NCBI GenBank assembly: GCA_964030785.1
Contig: OZ034970.1
Span: 21,460,634-21,524,633, forward strand
Direction: 5' to 3'
DNA: 64,000 nt
DNA from: Siderastrea siderea
Lineage: Eukaryota > Cnidaria > Anthozoa > Scleractinia > Rhizangiidae
In this document: one piece after another, positions 22,901 through 32,620 of the stretch
How the letters are laid out: each line of letters starts with the position of its first letter
Position numbering within the stretch: position 1 is the stretch's first letter
Notes under the pieces: model-generated
The model's input: the letters and a program-made list of their open reading frames with translations, nothing else
Databases searched by the model: none
What the model was told of the DNA's origin: nothing
Position numbers and translations under genes: made by a program

Positions 22901-24664
22901 TTACGGCACTCTATATTCAATCAATAGTAATATTTCCTCATTTGATACACCCGAAGCCAATTCCACAGCCATAAGACCAAACGCCAGTACTAAATTGATA
23001 TTTATTGTTTGTGATCGAGTTGATTGGGTTGAAGTGTAATTGATTGATTGAGTTAATTGGTTACTGTGTTTTATGTTTAAAGAAATAGGCGTATATTGAC
23101 TTTTAAGCTTGAAATAGAGCACTGTTATAGTTAATATGTGGCTATGATTTGGAATGATTATTTTGTCCCAACCATTTAATAAAAATTTGCGCCCATTTTT
23201 GGTATTTAAACGTCCATGTATGTAATGGACGGAACCACGCAAACGATGACTGTTTAAAGAAAGATCTGTTTGCATTACCATTTTTCCATTTTCAATAACA
23301 AAAGCGGTGTCATAGACACTTGGATCAACGTTTGAAATTGTTTCTTTAACACCATAAACAATTAGATGACCAATTGTTAAAAATGATGGATTACTGACTG
23401 TACCGTGCAGATCGAGATATATGTATTGTGGGGGTGAGCTACCCCATCTGTGAAAATTGATGACTGTTTTGGTGTACTTTTCGAATGTTTTTGTTGCATA
23501 ATTAGAAATTGAAATCGTGGTGCCTTACACTGTCACACTTATCCCATTCATTTCCGGCGGAAACCATTCTACAACCATTGTGTAATAACCAACCGGAAGT
23601 TTATATAGGTTAAAACCGAGGCGTGACAGGTACTGGTTGGGCGAGCCTTTTTCAAATAAGAGTTTAAGTTGGTAAGCTTTTTTATTAATTTGATGTGGAG
23701 AATTGGAAAAATCGTTTATACCCAAAACCTCGATATTGTTTTCACTCGAAGATTCATCAGTGTCTTCCATCAAGTATCTGAAGGCGTCCCTTTTTTGTCC
23801 CGAGTTAATGATCTGAGATTCATGAATTTTTTGCGTGACAAGATCTCTGATAGTTGTTATTTCATTTTGCATAAAATCAACATTAACTGCGGATTTCGAA
23901 TCTTTGTAATCGGTTTGCAAGTTAACAATGTTATTGTTATTTAAATTCAAGTTTCCAGTCATATTGTTAGTGCCATCAAATTTGAGAAACTTTTTGTTTG
24001 TTACGTCATCAATTCTGTTGTTAACAAACTCGACACATGCAGCGTCTCTTTTGTTTGATGGAAGATCAAGATTGATAATTGATTTATTTTTCATATCAAT
24101 ATTAGCTCCTTTATCCAATTTTTTCGCAAGCTGATTATCGACATACTTTTTGTTTGTGGCTTGATCTGCCTGTACTGGGTCTTTTACGTTGTAGATTGTA
24201 TTATTGTTCATATCAATGCTTGCTTCCATTTTTCCGCCTTCCTTTTTCGAAAGAAAGATATTTCTCGTGTCTTGATAGTTTATTACCTTTGTCAGATCAC
24301 CCTGGACAGGATAAGGGTTGCTTTTTAATCGCAAAATATCGTACTTATTTTGCATGTCAATATCAGCAGAACCGCTTGCACTACCCTGAGGTCCACGATC
24401 ACCTTTTTCACCTTTATCACCTTTGTCGCCTTTGTCGCCTTTTAAACCTTGTGCTCCTTGTGCCCCCTCCTGACCTTGTGGTCCAGCGGGCCCTTTTTCA
24501 CCTCTTGGACCATTAGGACCTTGTGGTCCTGCTGCGCCTTTATCACCCTTCGGCCCAGGAGGACCTTCGGGGCCAGGAGGACCCCCTGGACCAGGAGGAC
24601 CCTCTTTTACATTTTCACTCACCGTTTGGCTAGTTCCACCTATTTGGCCGTTAATATACCCCAT
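22901..24664 (-). pseudogene. collagen-like fibre protein, copy 1
   Basis: One frame of 588 codons with an in-frame TAA at 23525-23527. The order is: short N-terminus, about 25 Gly-X-Y triplets, then four repeats of the form D-hydrophobic-N-hydrophobic-xNxxIxNL joined to [12 protein letters not shown] segments as in phage and viral tail fibres, then a beta-rich C-terminal head. It probably forms a trimeric spike. It continues past the stop in good agreement with copy 2, so the stop looks recent. Confidence 0.75.
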
Positions 24665-24698
24665 TATATATCTTCATCAAAATTTTTTTTCATTAATT

Positions 24699-25298
24699 TT
24701 AGGGGTTTGTCATAGTAAAAGAAAGAAAATTTTTGTTATCGGTGGCGCGATCTAAAGCGTCATGATCCACACCTACCTCGTCTGCAATTCGTTTGTTTTC
24801 TCTTGGAAGAAATTTGAAAATACAAAAATGGCTGCAGTTATCACGGATGTTTTTCGGCACCTTGTAGAAGGTTTGAGTGAGGTAAATAACACAGCAGTTT
24901 CTGTGACGCCCGTTGATAAAATAATTAATGATGCTGTTTTGGTTGCTTTCACAAACAAGATCATCAAAAATAACTATTTTTTGTTTGTCCACCGGAAGCT
25001 CTTCGAGTGGAATGATTTCATCACCGTAAGCCTCGATAACCTCATAACCAACCTTGGGGTTGATTCGTTCAGCAAAATACTGCAAAAGAGACTGATATTT
25101 ATTCTGGTGCAGGTTTTTTGAAAAGAGGTAAATTTTATCAAACTCTAACAACTCATAAAGCATATGCAGTAATATGTTTGTTTTGCCAGAATTACTGGGT
25201 CCACAAATTAACATCCGGAAAACATCTGCTGGCATACAAGGGTGACCTTGCTTGTAGTTACTCTTGGAAGAACCTGGGGCATAATTTGGAATCTTCAT
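24699..25298 (-). CDS. packaging ATPase (FtsK/HerA, A32-like), copy 1
   Basis: 199 codons. Walker A is GPSNSGKT (residues 33-40), Walker B is KIVIFDDLV, and the downstream sensor region is [20 protein letters not shown]. This is the genome-packaging ATPase that defines Polintons and related double jelly-roll viruses. It is open along its length, shares a 33-bp divergent promoter with the acidic protein, and lies next to the fibre gene on the same strand. Confidence 0.85.
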   Translation of the reverse strand: MKIPNYAPGSSKSNYKQGHPCMPADVFRMLICGPSNSGKTNILLHMLYELLEFDKIYLFSKNLHQNKYQSLLQYFAERINPKVGYEVIEAYGDEIIPLEELPVDKQKIVIFDDLVCESNQNSIINYFINGRHRNCCVIYLTQTFYKVPKNIRDNCSHFCIFKFLPRENKRIADEVGVDHDALDRATDNKNFLSFTMTNP

Positions 25299-25331
25299 TT
25301 TTTTTAGCTTCTATATATTCACGCTGTAAAT
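25299..25331. promoter_or_regulatory. divergent promoter, ATPase / acidic protein, copy 1
   Basis: Only 33 bp separate two opposed ATG codons. The spacer is an A/T tract plus CTATATATTC, so one TATATA box lies within about 15 bases of both starts. Confidence 0.5.
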
Positions 25332-26606
25332 ATGTCAATAAAAAATTGGCATCAGTTGGCTAAAGAAAAGTCGGCGGTTGATCAACAAACAGAAGAAATT
25401 CACAAAAATTCAAAATGGATAAAATAAACAAAGAGTTTGGTCAGCTTTCAGGAGAAGAGTTTTTTAAACCAATTACAAAAAGACTTGATGAAAAGAGCAG
25501 TGCCACTGTAGAAGAAGAGGAAGAGGAGCAGGAAGTTCCTGATTACACAATGGATGAATTTGACGAAATCAACCCATTTGGTGATGAATTCAGACCGGAT
25601 GCACCAACTGTCGAAAACGCACAAGCAATACGTTTCCTGTTAAAATCTCCGTTTAATCTCCTTCAAATGATCACAAACTCCGCTTGAATACAGGCTAAAA
25701 AACTCCTCTCTTACAACGCAACCGCGTGCTCAGTGTAAAAAACGTAATCCGATCTCTCTAAAATAACTCACTCACTAAGTACAAAGCACATTGTTAGATC
25801 CGAGTTAATGCATTTCCGCTCATTATGTAACTAATCAAACAATCAATCAACGATATGTCCACAGTTCCCGACACCAACTCCAGCATCATCACCACCAACA
25901 ACCCCCAACAACACCCACAACAACCACAACACGTATAGTACCAACATCACTACCACCTCCATATCAAGAATATGATGATTATCCATTACCACCCCCACCT
26001 TTGATGGAAGAAACTGTTATGCCGGGATCTTCCAAAGATGAAACAAAGGAAGAAACATCAAAACGGCTTAGAACTGTAAAAAGTATTCTTGCCAAATATG
26101 GAAGTGACCCAACTTACAAAGTAAAAAGTAAAGGATCTAAATACTATGGATATGATTTGGAAAGACTAAAAACTGAGGAATATAAACTCGAAACCATTAA
26201 GGCACATCAAGAACATGCAGAAAAGTTACTTAAAAGAACACAACCTTTATCAACACAATTACAAGGAAAAAAGGCGAAATTGAAACCATCAAAAAAACCG
26301 GAAAAAAGAGAAATCACCAAAACTCCTCTTGAATAAGCTGTCATGAGCCGAAGTCCTGCTTTTGAACTTTCTGACAATGAAGATGACTCTTATGAACAGG
26401 ATTGGGAAACCGAAGGAAGTGGCATCACTGATGAAGCTGAAAAATTGATCAACCAACTTCATTTGAGCATAGGTTCGATAAAAGCAGGAAACAACTCGAT
26501 AAAACTTAAAAAACAGATAATGTCTCTGCTTGATTCACTAGTTGAACTCGGCACAATCAATAAAAAGGAAAAGAAAAAAATTATTTCTAATTATATAAAA
26601 CAATAA
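25332..26606 (+). pseudogene. acidic PPPY-motif protein, copy 1
   Basis: Collinear with the open gene at 50157-51155 but broken by a frame change near 25405, by a 262-bp insertion (25610-25871), and by an in-frame TAA at 26334-26336. The SLPPPYQEYDDYPLPPPP region with its PPPY motif is retained, as are the helical lysine-rich middle and the acidic C-terminal block. Confidence 0.75.
25610..25871. mobile_element. 262-bp insertion with 8-bp target duplication
   Basis: The insert is flanked by CACCAACT on both sides (25602-25609 and 25872-25879). Its ends begin GTCG and end CGAC, with little further inversion. It is absent from the equivalent place in copy 2. An 8-bp duplication fits a hAT- or P-type MITE, but the termini are too short to assign. 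Confidence 0.7.
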
Positions 26607-27367
26607 TGAGCTTTGATATTCTGCTTGACTCGAGCCTTGCAAAACAAGAAAAAGGTGGAGAACAGAATGTTTCACACGATTTTACAGTGAGTTTTTATCC
26701 CCCTATCAACTTAGGTGAAGGAAAATATAAAGCCGCGCTAGACAGACTTATCACAATGAGTTACTCATGGAATAATATCGATTCTCGTTATGATAACAAC
26801 AAAATTCGATGGAAGAAAAAAACAGAACAAGCGTGGAAGACCTTAACTTTCCCGAATGGAATGTATGATTACAAAAGAATCAACACATTTATTCAGCAAC
26901 TCACTGGTAAAGTAGACCCAACAAACAAAGACAGTGATTTCATTTTCACTATATACTTCGATATGTCAATTTATAGGGTTGTAACTTTGATACATAACGA
27001 TTATGAGCTTGACTTGTCTTAAGGAAATTTTCGTGAATTGCTTGGTTATGGTAAAAGTACCTTGAGCGGAGATGTTGTTGGAAGAAAAGTTCCAAATATC
27101 ACAAGAGGTGTTGATTGGGTATATTTGCACTGCGATCTTATCTCACGCCGAACAAACAATATTTCAAACGATGTGTTATACTGTTTCTCAACAGCAGATC
27201 TTCTGGTTAGCTATCCATTTCAAAAAGAGCCGCGTCGGCTTAAGTGGAAACCTGTGAATAAAAGTTAAATTGATAAAATAAGGGTTTGGGTAACAGACGG
27301 AAGAAACAATATTTTGGATCTCAACGGGACAGATATTGCAATTAGTTTAATGGTTGAAAAAAAGTAA
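26606..27367 (+). pseudogene. minor capsid (penton-type) protein, copy 1
   Basis: 254 codons in one frame with stops at 27020-27022 and 27266-27268. Beta-rich, with the Polinton penton features MSFDILLDSSLAKQE, YSWNNIDSRYDNNKIRW and the C-terminal LDLNGTDIAISLMVE strand. It would form the single jelly-roll vertex capsomer. The start codon overlaps the last base of the preceding stop codon. Confidence 0.8.
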
Positions 27368-27394
27368 GGATTTTGTTGGTATAAATATAGAGTT

Positions 27395-27745
27395 ATGAAT
27401 CGTCCGAGCGACTGGGCAAGATTCTTTGACAAAAACACCGGACGTTATCGATATAAACACAAAGGGTCGGGTGTGATCCGTGACACCTTCATGACCAAGT
27501 ATTCAAAGACACTGCAAAGAACGTTGCAAAGAAAACAACTGAAAAAGCCAAAAAAAAACAATCGCTGAAAAGGCGGGTCAGAGAGTTGGTGAACTTGCTG
27601 TTGAAAAAGGTTCGAAACAAATACGAAAAATACTGCAAGAGCGAAAAAAAAGAAAACCGTTGTCTAAAGATTCGAAAAAGAAACTTGCAAATATTTTGCA
27701 AAACCAAACACAGAAAAAATCAGACGCTCTTGTGAAACTAAATCG
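27395..27745 (+). pseudogene. small basic protein, copy 1
   Basis: It begins MNRPSDWARFFDKNTGRYRY and KHKGSGVIRDTFM like its copy 2 relative, then changes frame near 27500 and 27550. The lysine-rich remainder is still recognisable. It is preceded by a TATAAATATA box. Confidence 0.65.
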
Positions 27746-27805
27746 AATTTTGGCAAACGAAATTTGATCAAAGAAAAAATTTTTTCTTTTAATATAACTG
27801 GCAAC

Positions 27806-29065
27806 ATGTTCAGAACTCCACAATTCCTCAAAAGATCAGAAGACATTCGTATTGAATGTGAAAAACAGTTAGTAGACCCTGGGAATGATCAACCACAAGA
27901 AAGAAGTGGTTATAAATTCGTAAGGGAAGACAGAAACCATTTTTATGACTGGTACAGAGCATATTTCTTAGTTCATTTCAAGTTTGAAGCAAAAGCAAAT
28001 GGAGGTAACATTGTAGCTGACACTGAATCTGCTCCGAAAAATGGTTCTTTTTCATTAATCAAAAATATGAGAGTTTCATCAGCGGGGACAGATCTTTCTG
28101 AGTCTAATAATATCCACAAAGGAATTTTCATTAAAAATCTGCTTGACTATTCAAACGATTATTCGGGAACTGTGGCAAAAGATCAATTTTGGTATCTTGA
28201 CGTTGACGAAACCACAGTTACTGATGCAAATGCGACTAACCTTGGAATGCGTGCAAGAGCTCTTCTTTCAAATGGTGGGAAAATAGTTGAAACAAAAATT
28301 CCTTTAAACAGATACTCATTTTTCGAAAATCTTTCCGAAACTCTTTTACCACCAATGAAAATTGAGTTTGAAATTACTCTGCAAGACGATAAAGAACTTA
28401 TTTACCAAAACGATGGAACAGCTCGAAAAATTGTTTTTAAAAAATTTGAGTTATGGGTTCCACAACTATCTTTCCACTGTGAAGGGCAAAAATTTGTAAA
28501 TGAAAATTTTTTAAAAACAAAAAAAATTAAATACTTGAAAGAACGAATTATGGAATGTTCCCCAAGAACTGATACTGGTGGTACGTGTTCGTTTACACCT
28601 GCAATTAAAAATGTTAAACATGTCTTCATATTTCTTCAACAATATCGTAAAAAAAATTCTTACACGCAAAACCCTTACTTTTTTGACACATTTGACATCG
28701 ATGGTGATGACTCGGCAAAATTAACTAGATGTCGACTAAATTACGGTGAAAATTTTTACCCTATAGTTTATTTCTCAGACAAACACAAATTGAGAATTTA
28801 CGAACATTTGATAAATTACAGTTACAGAAATTATGATTACAACAGCGGTGTTCAGCTACAGATTGCAAACTTCGAGAGTTTATATCCGATCATTCACTTC
28901 GATCTGAGAAATAGTGAAAAAATTATGACAAATGATCCCCAAAGTCTTACTTTTGAATACGAATTAAACGAAACAGCAAACCTTCAGTATATTATATACG
29001 CATATATAATAAATGAAGAAGAATTTGTTTTAGAAACACTTGGTAATGAGCCTGTCGCCGTCTAG
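27806..29065 (+). CDS. major capsid protein (double jelly-roll), copy 1, open
   Basis: 419 codons from the ATG after AATATAACTG. Features shared with copy 2 and expected of Polinton hexon-like capsid proteins: FYDWYRAYFLVHFKFEA, NGSFSLIKNMRVSSAG, a PLNRYSFFENLSETLLPPMK strand-loop, FDTFDIDGDDSAKL, YNSGVQLQIANFESLYPI and the C-terminal EEFVLETLGNEPVAV. A double jelly-roll fold is inferred from family knowledge. It is the best-preserved structural gene of this copy and is fully open, whereas copy 2 has a stop near its C-terminus. Confidence 0.85.
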   Translation: MFRTPQFLKRSEDIRIECEKQLVDPGNDQPQERSGYKFVREDRNHFYDWYRAYFLVHFKFEAKANGGNIVADTESAPKNGSFSLIKNMRVSSAGTDLSESNNIHKGIFIKNLLDYSNDYSGTVAKDQFWYLDVDETTVTDANATNLGMRARALLSNGGKIVETKIPLNRYSFFENLSETLLPPMKIEFEITLQDDKELIYQNDGTARKIVFKKFELWVPQLSFHCEGQKFVNENFLKTKKIKYLKERIMECSPRTDTGGTCSFTPAIKNVKHVFIFLQQYRKKNSYTQNPYFFDTFDIDGDDSAKLTRCRLNYGENFYPIVYFSDKHKLRIYEHLINYSYRNYDYNSGVQLQIANFESLYPIIHFDLRNSEKIMTNDPQSLTFEYELNETANLQYIIYAYIINEEEFVLETLGNEPVAV

Positions 29066-29100
29066 ACAATGAAAAAAATTCTGAATATAATATACACACA

Positions 29101-30247
29101 ATGAGCACAACTTATCACCCATATAAAATCGCACCGACTGATGGTCAGAAAAAGAAACTTCGAAAAGCTTATGTTTCAAAGACAGCTGTTACTCTGAGAG
29201 CTAAACCAGACCAAATTGGACGCGGTGACGAACTACTTCTCACTGCTACTCAAATCTCGCGATTGAAGAAAACCTCAGCGGAAGGAAAAGGAATGGAAAT
29301 AAAATTAAGCCAGACCCAGATTCAAAATACTGCGCAGCGTGGTGGAAGTTTATTTTCTGCTATGCTTGGTTTGGCACGACCTTTGATAAAGCCAGCCCTT
29401 GGGGCATTAGCAAGTGCAGGTTTGAGTTTTGGCGCTGAAAAGGTGCTGAAAAAGATATTTGGAAAGGGTTTTGGGCCGAAGGAAATTGAGCTTTATAAAC
29501 TTGTCCAGCGAATGACTCCTACTCAGAAAAAGGCGGCAGAACAGTATCTTGTTGGACAAGGTTTAGTGAAAGGAGGCGGTGCACAGTATGGTGGCGTCCT
29601 TGGAATGTTGGTGTCTATCGGAGTACCTTTGGCCCTTGATTTAGTCCGAAAAATAATCGGAAAAGGTATGCAAACGCAACCACCACCACCACCACCACCG
29701 CCACCACCACCACAACGACGAACACCATCTAAAGGTAAAGGAATGCAAATTCAACCTCCACCTTTTTTTGGAACTTGGGATGATTATTATCGTTTAAAAA
29801 AAACTGAAATTTTAAGATAAACCTCTATCCAACATTGACCTGAGAAAATGGTGCAACTTTTTACGAATTCCAATAAAAGGTATTTTTAGCAGAAATGAAA
29901 CAAAACCTTTGTTTCATTCTCCATGCATTATCAACTTGGATGATTTCGGAAGTTTGGGAACTCACTGGGTATGTTGTTGGCCAAAAGGAAAAGGTCTTTA
30001 CGAGTATTTCGATTCATTTGGCTTTCCACCACCTTTGGAATGGGAACAAGAGATGTCAATGCATGGGATGAAATATTTTTTCAGAAATGATAATCAAATT
30101 CAATGGGAACAAAGTGTGAGATGTGGTTATTACTGCCTTCTCTTTTTAAACGAAAGAAATAAAGGAACAAGTTTTGCCGATATTTTGAAAATGTTCTCCA
30201 ACGATTTACTTCAAAACGAGGAAATAGTGAAAAATTATTTTTCTTAA
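29101..30247 (+). pseudogene. core protein fused to adenain-type protease, copy 1
   Basis: Two frames, 29101-29820 and the region ending at 30247, joined by a frame break at an A-run near 29800. The first holds the glycine-rich membrane-active core region and a polyproline stretch. The second holds the cysteine protease with GTHWVCCW, YFDSFG and RCGYYCLLF. In copy 2 they form one uninterrupted protein. A TATATA box precedes the ATG. Confidence 0.8.
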
Positions 30248-30259
30248 AATATATATACA

Positions 30260-30409
30260 ATGGAAGTGTACTGTGTGAAAGAAAAGCGGCACACGCCCAA
30301 TGTGCAGGGAAGTGAAAAGGTTGTAATCACAAAGAACAATCGAAAACTCTTAAAAGCAAAATGCGCTAGTTGCGGAATAACAAAAACACGTTATATGCCG
30401 GGAAACTAG
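30260..30409 (+). CDS. 49-residue zinc-knuckle-like protein, copy 1 (frameshift zero frame)
   Basis: Starts MEVYCVKEKRHTPNV and ends KCASCG...PGN-stop. It resembles small DUF5679-type zinc proteins (YCVKCK...CxxCG), but the second cysteine of the first pair is glutamate. The stop codon directly follows a GGGAAAC slippery site. ATATATATACA lies immediately upstream of the ATG. Confidence 0.65.
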   Translation: MEVYCVKEKRHTPNVQGSEKVVITKNNRKLLKAKCASCGITKTRYMPGN

Positions 30410-30432
30410 GTGAGCCCTCCCGCGCGGAGGGC
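30400..30432 (+). promoter_or_regulatory. -1 ribosomal frameshift signal, copy 1
   Basis: GGGAAAC (30400-30406) is in the X XXY YYZ phase of the small protein's frame. Next come the stop TAG and a 7-base spacer (TAGGTGA), then stem GCCCTCC / GGAGGGC with loop CGCGC. Moving to the -1 frame leads directly into the PLA2 protein frame. The loop sequence differs from copy 2 while the stem does not. Confidence 0.75.
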
Positions 30433-31054
30433 AGTGGTATTGATATACATGCAGCAATAGGAAAATTTCCGAAACCAAAAAAAGGTTGGACATTGCCGGG
30501 ACATAATTTCACAGGGCCATACAATCCTCTTGAAAAGCAGGTGAAATACGATCCAGAAACGGGTGAAATTCTAGAAATATATCAACCACCAACAGGTGCA
30601 ACAGATGCGATTGCTATGCAACATGATGTTGATTATGATGTTTGTTCCAACCGTGAAAAAACATTCGGTGAAAATCTCAAAAAATGCAAACACAAAGCGG
30701 ATAAAAAAATGGTGAAGGCTCTTGACGCAGTTCCTTACAAACAGAGGCAGTGGGGTCATGCGGCTGCAAGAAATGCAATCAATGCTAAACAAAAGTTAGG
30801 GTTGGGTTTGAAACAACAAAAAGGGACTGGTGTTTTGGATAAACCATTGGAAGTAGTGAAATTTGCTGATGATTCCTCCCACAAAACATGTATTCGATCG
30901 GTATTGGTCAGGTGATATTGCGAAAAATGCTTTCACAGGTCCAACTGGTGTCACAAGCAAAAAATTTTGGACTCATCCAAAAAAAGGTACTGTCATGCGT
31001 TTGGTGAAAAACCCGAAAACAGGCAAATATGAAAATGTTTATGAAGAACCTTGA
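30403..31054 (+). pseudogene. phospholipase A2 minor capsid protein, copy 1
   Basis: The -1 frame gives KLGEPSRAEGSGI and then jumps to DIHAAIGKFPKPKKG, because about 270 bases present in copy 2 are deleted in frame. The PLA2 core is kept: GWTLPGHNFTGPYNPLE (calcium loop) and DAIAMQHDVDYDV (catalytic His-Asp). A deletion and frame change near 30870 break the C-terminal part, which resumes and ends at 31054 in another frame. Confidence 0.75.
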
Positions 31055-31593
31055 TTGTTTTTCAACCACCACTTTTCAAACTCCTGTTTTGCGCTCCGCC
31101 TGCTTGCAAAGGTTTTAGGAAGGTAATGAGAAATAGATTCCATAATTTCTTTTTTGTTGGGCCAGCATTCAGAAGGTACCATTTTAAAATAATTGTGCAG
31201 AAAACAGGTGTAGTTTACTGAATTGTCGGTTATCTCTTGAAATTGAGCAATAACCTTACTTAGAAAAACGACCTCGCTGGAAGAAAACATTTTGTCAATG
31301 TTACATTTCAGTAAAACATCTTTTAAATGAGCATAATTCGTTGGAAGAGCAGTGGAACTTATTCCCCGAGTTTCTTCTTGGAACTGTTTATAATCATCAC
31401 ATTCAAACACTCTACAACATTTTGGACATTCACGACAGAACTCATTCACCACATAAACTAGTTGCTCCTTGCATGAAGGACAAAGATTAATCCAATTTGA
31501 TAACAGGCGTATTTCATTTCTTTTTTGCAACATTTCTTGTATCTCTTTTGACGAAATTTTCACACCTTGCAAACAACCAAATGGGTCGTCCAT
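31039..31593 (-). CDS. zinc-ribbon protein, VLTF3-like, copy 1, open
   Basis: 184 codons beginning MDDPFGCLQGVKISS. A four-cysteine ribbon (CPSCKEQLVYVVNEFCRECPKC) is followed by a helical C-terminus (SVNYTCFLHNYFKMV, EFEKWWLKNNQ). The combination resembles viral late transcription factor 3-like proteins of large DNA viruses, but the match is by eye and modest. Its 3' end overlaps the PLA2 gene by 16 bases, and its 5' end faces the integrase across a 22-bp gap. Confidence 0.65.
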   Translation of the reverse strand: MDDPFGCLQGVKISSKEIQEMLQKRNEIRLLSNWINLCPSCKEQLVYVVNEFCRECPKCCRVFECDDYKQFQEETRGISSTALPTNYAHLKDVLLKCNIDKMFSSSEVVFLSKVIAQFQEITDNSVNYTCFLHNYFKMVPSECWPNKKEIMESISHYLPKTFASRRSAKQEFEKWWLKNNQGSS

Positions 31594-31615
31594 TTTTTAT
31601 TGTGTATGGTATACA
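31594..31615. promoter_or_regulatory. 22-bp divergent promoter, zinc-ribbon / integrase, copy 1
   Basis: The whole gap between two opposed ATG codons reads as an A/T tract followed by TGTGTATGGTATACA. The GTATAC box lies 2-3 bases from the integrase ATG. Confidence 0.5.
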
Positions 31616-32620
31616 ATGAGCGCGCGCATTTTCAATAGGTTGTCAAAAATTTATTACAGCCCGCAAGGGTATTGGAAAGGGTTTGCAGCAATTAAAAAAT
31701 TAGCCCAGGCAGCGAAAGTCTCGGAAGATGTGGCACAAAACTGGTTGATGAAGCAAGCTCTTTGGCAGGTTTATTTACCAGCCCCACGGTACATTCCAAG
31801 ACCGAAATTTGATGTTCCTGTTCCAAACAAAGTTCACCAAGCCGATCTTCTTTATCTCCCACATGATCGCCCACCACGCTCCCGTAAAACTTTTAAATAT
31901 GCTCTCACAGTGGTAGATGTGGCATCTCGATACAAAGAGGCCGAACCATTAACCACAAAAGAGGCTAAAGAAGTTGCAACTGCTCTTGAACGAATTTATA
32001 GTCGTGGTCCTTTGAAGTGGCCGAAACTGCTTCAAGTCGATCCTGGTCGTGAGTTTATGGGCGCTGTGAATCAACTGCTTTCGAAAAATAACGTCGAGGT
32101 CAGACTTGGTCGTGTGGATATTCACCGTGATCAAGCTATCGTTGAAAGATTCAACCGCACCCTGGCTGAACGGCTGTTTGGACACCAATATGGGGTTGAA
32201 ATGCGACTCCCTGAGGGTCAGCGGTCCACTGAGTGGGTAAAAAGGCTTCCTCAAGTTGTTGCCGCTCTGAACAACGAGGTAACAAGCCTTACCGGCAAGA
32301 AACCCGCCGTTGCCATTAAAGAAAAAGATGTTTCTGCAAAGCCATCGACACCTTATTCGAGGCCTGTTGGGCAAAGGGAAAAAAAGCTCCCCTCTCTCGT
32401 TAATGTGCGCTATCTCTACCAACCTGGCGAGCTTGAAGGTGGTGTAAAAAGAGCCACAGATCCAATCTAATCTTTGAAAGTTTACAACATTGAAAGATCT
32501 TTTACCAAACCAAATCAACCCGTTCTCTACTATTTGCACGACGGTCCCAAGCGCGGCTTCGTGCGTGAAGAACTGCTAGTTGTCCCTCCAAACACACAGT
32601 TTCCCCCCGAGCAACTTTAA
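31616..32620 (+). pseudogene. Polinton integrase (retroviral-type), copy 1
   Basis: A rve-family integrase with catalytic residues in HQADLLYLP (D77), LLQVDPGREF (D142) and IVERFNRTLAERL (E177), about 35 residues apart for the last two. The N-terminal part lacks an obvious HHCC finger. A C-terminal SH3-like region (VRYLYQPGELEGG) is cut by an in-frame TAA at 32468-32470, after which the frame continues to 32620. The 3' end overlaps that of PolB. Confidence 0.85.

Noticed and set aside
23525..24664. Collagen-like protein as a host collagen gene
   Set aside because: No introns, fibre-type repeats after the triplets, and a fixed place beside the packaging ATPase in both Polintons.
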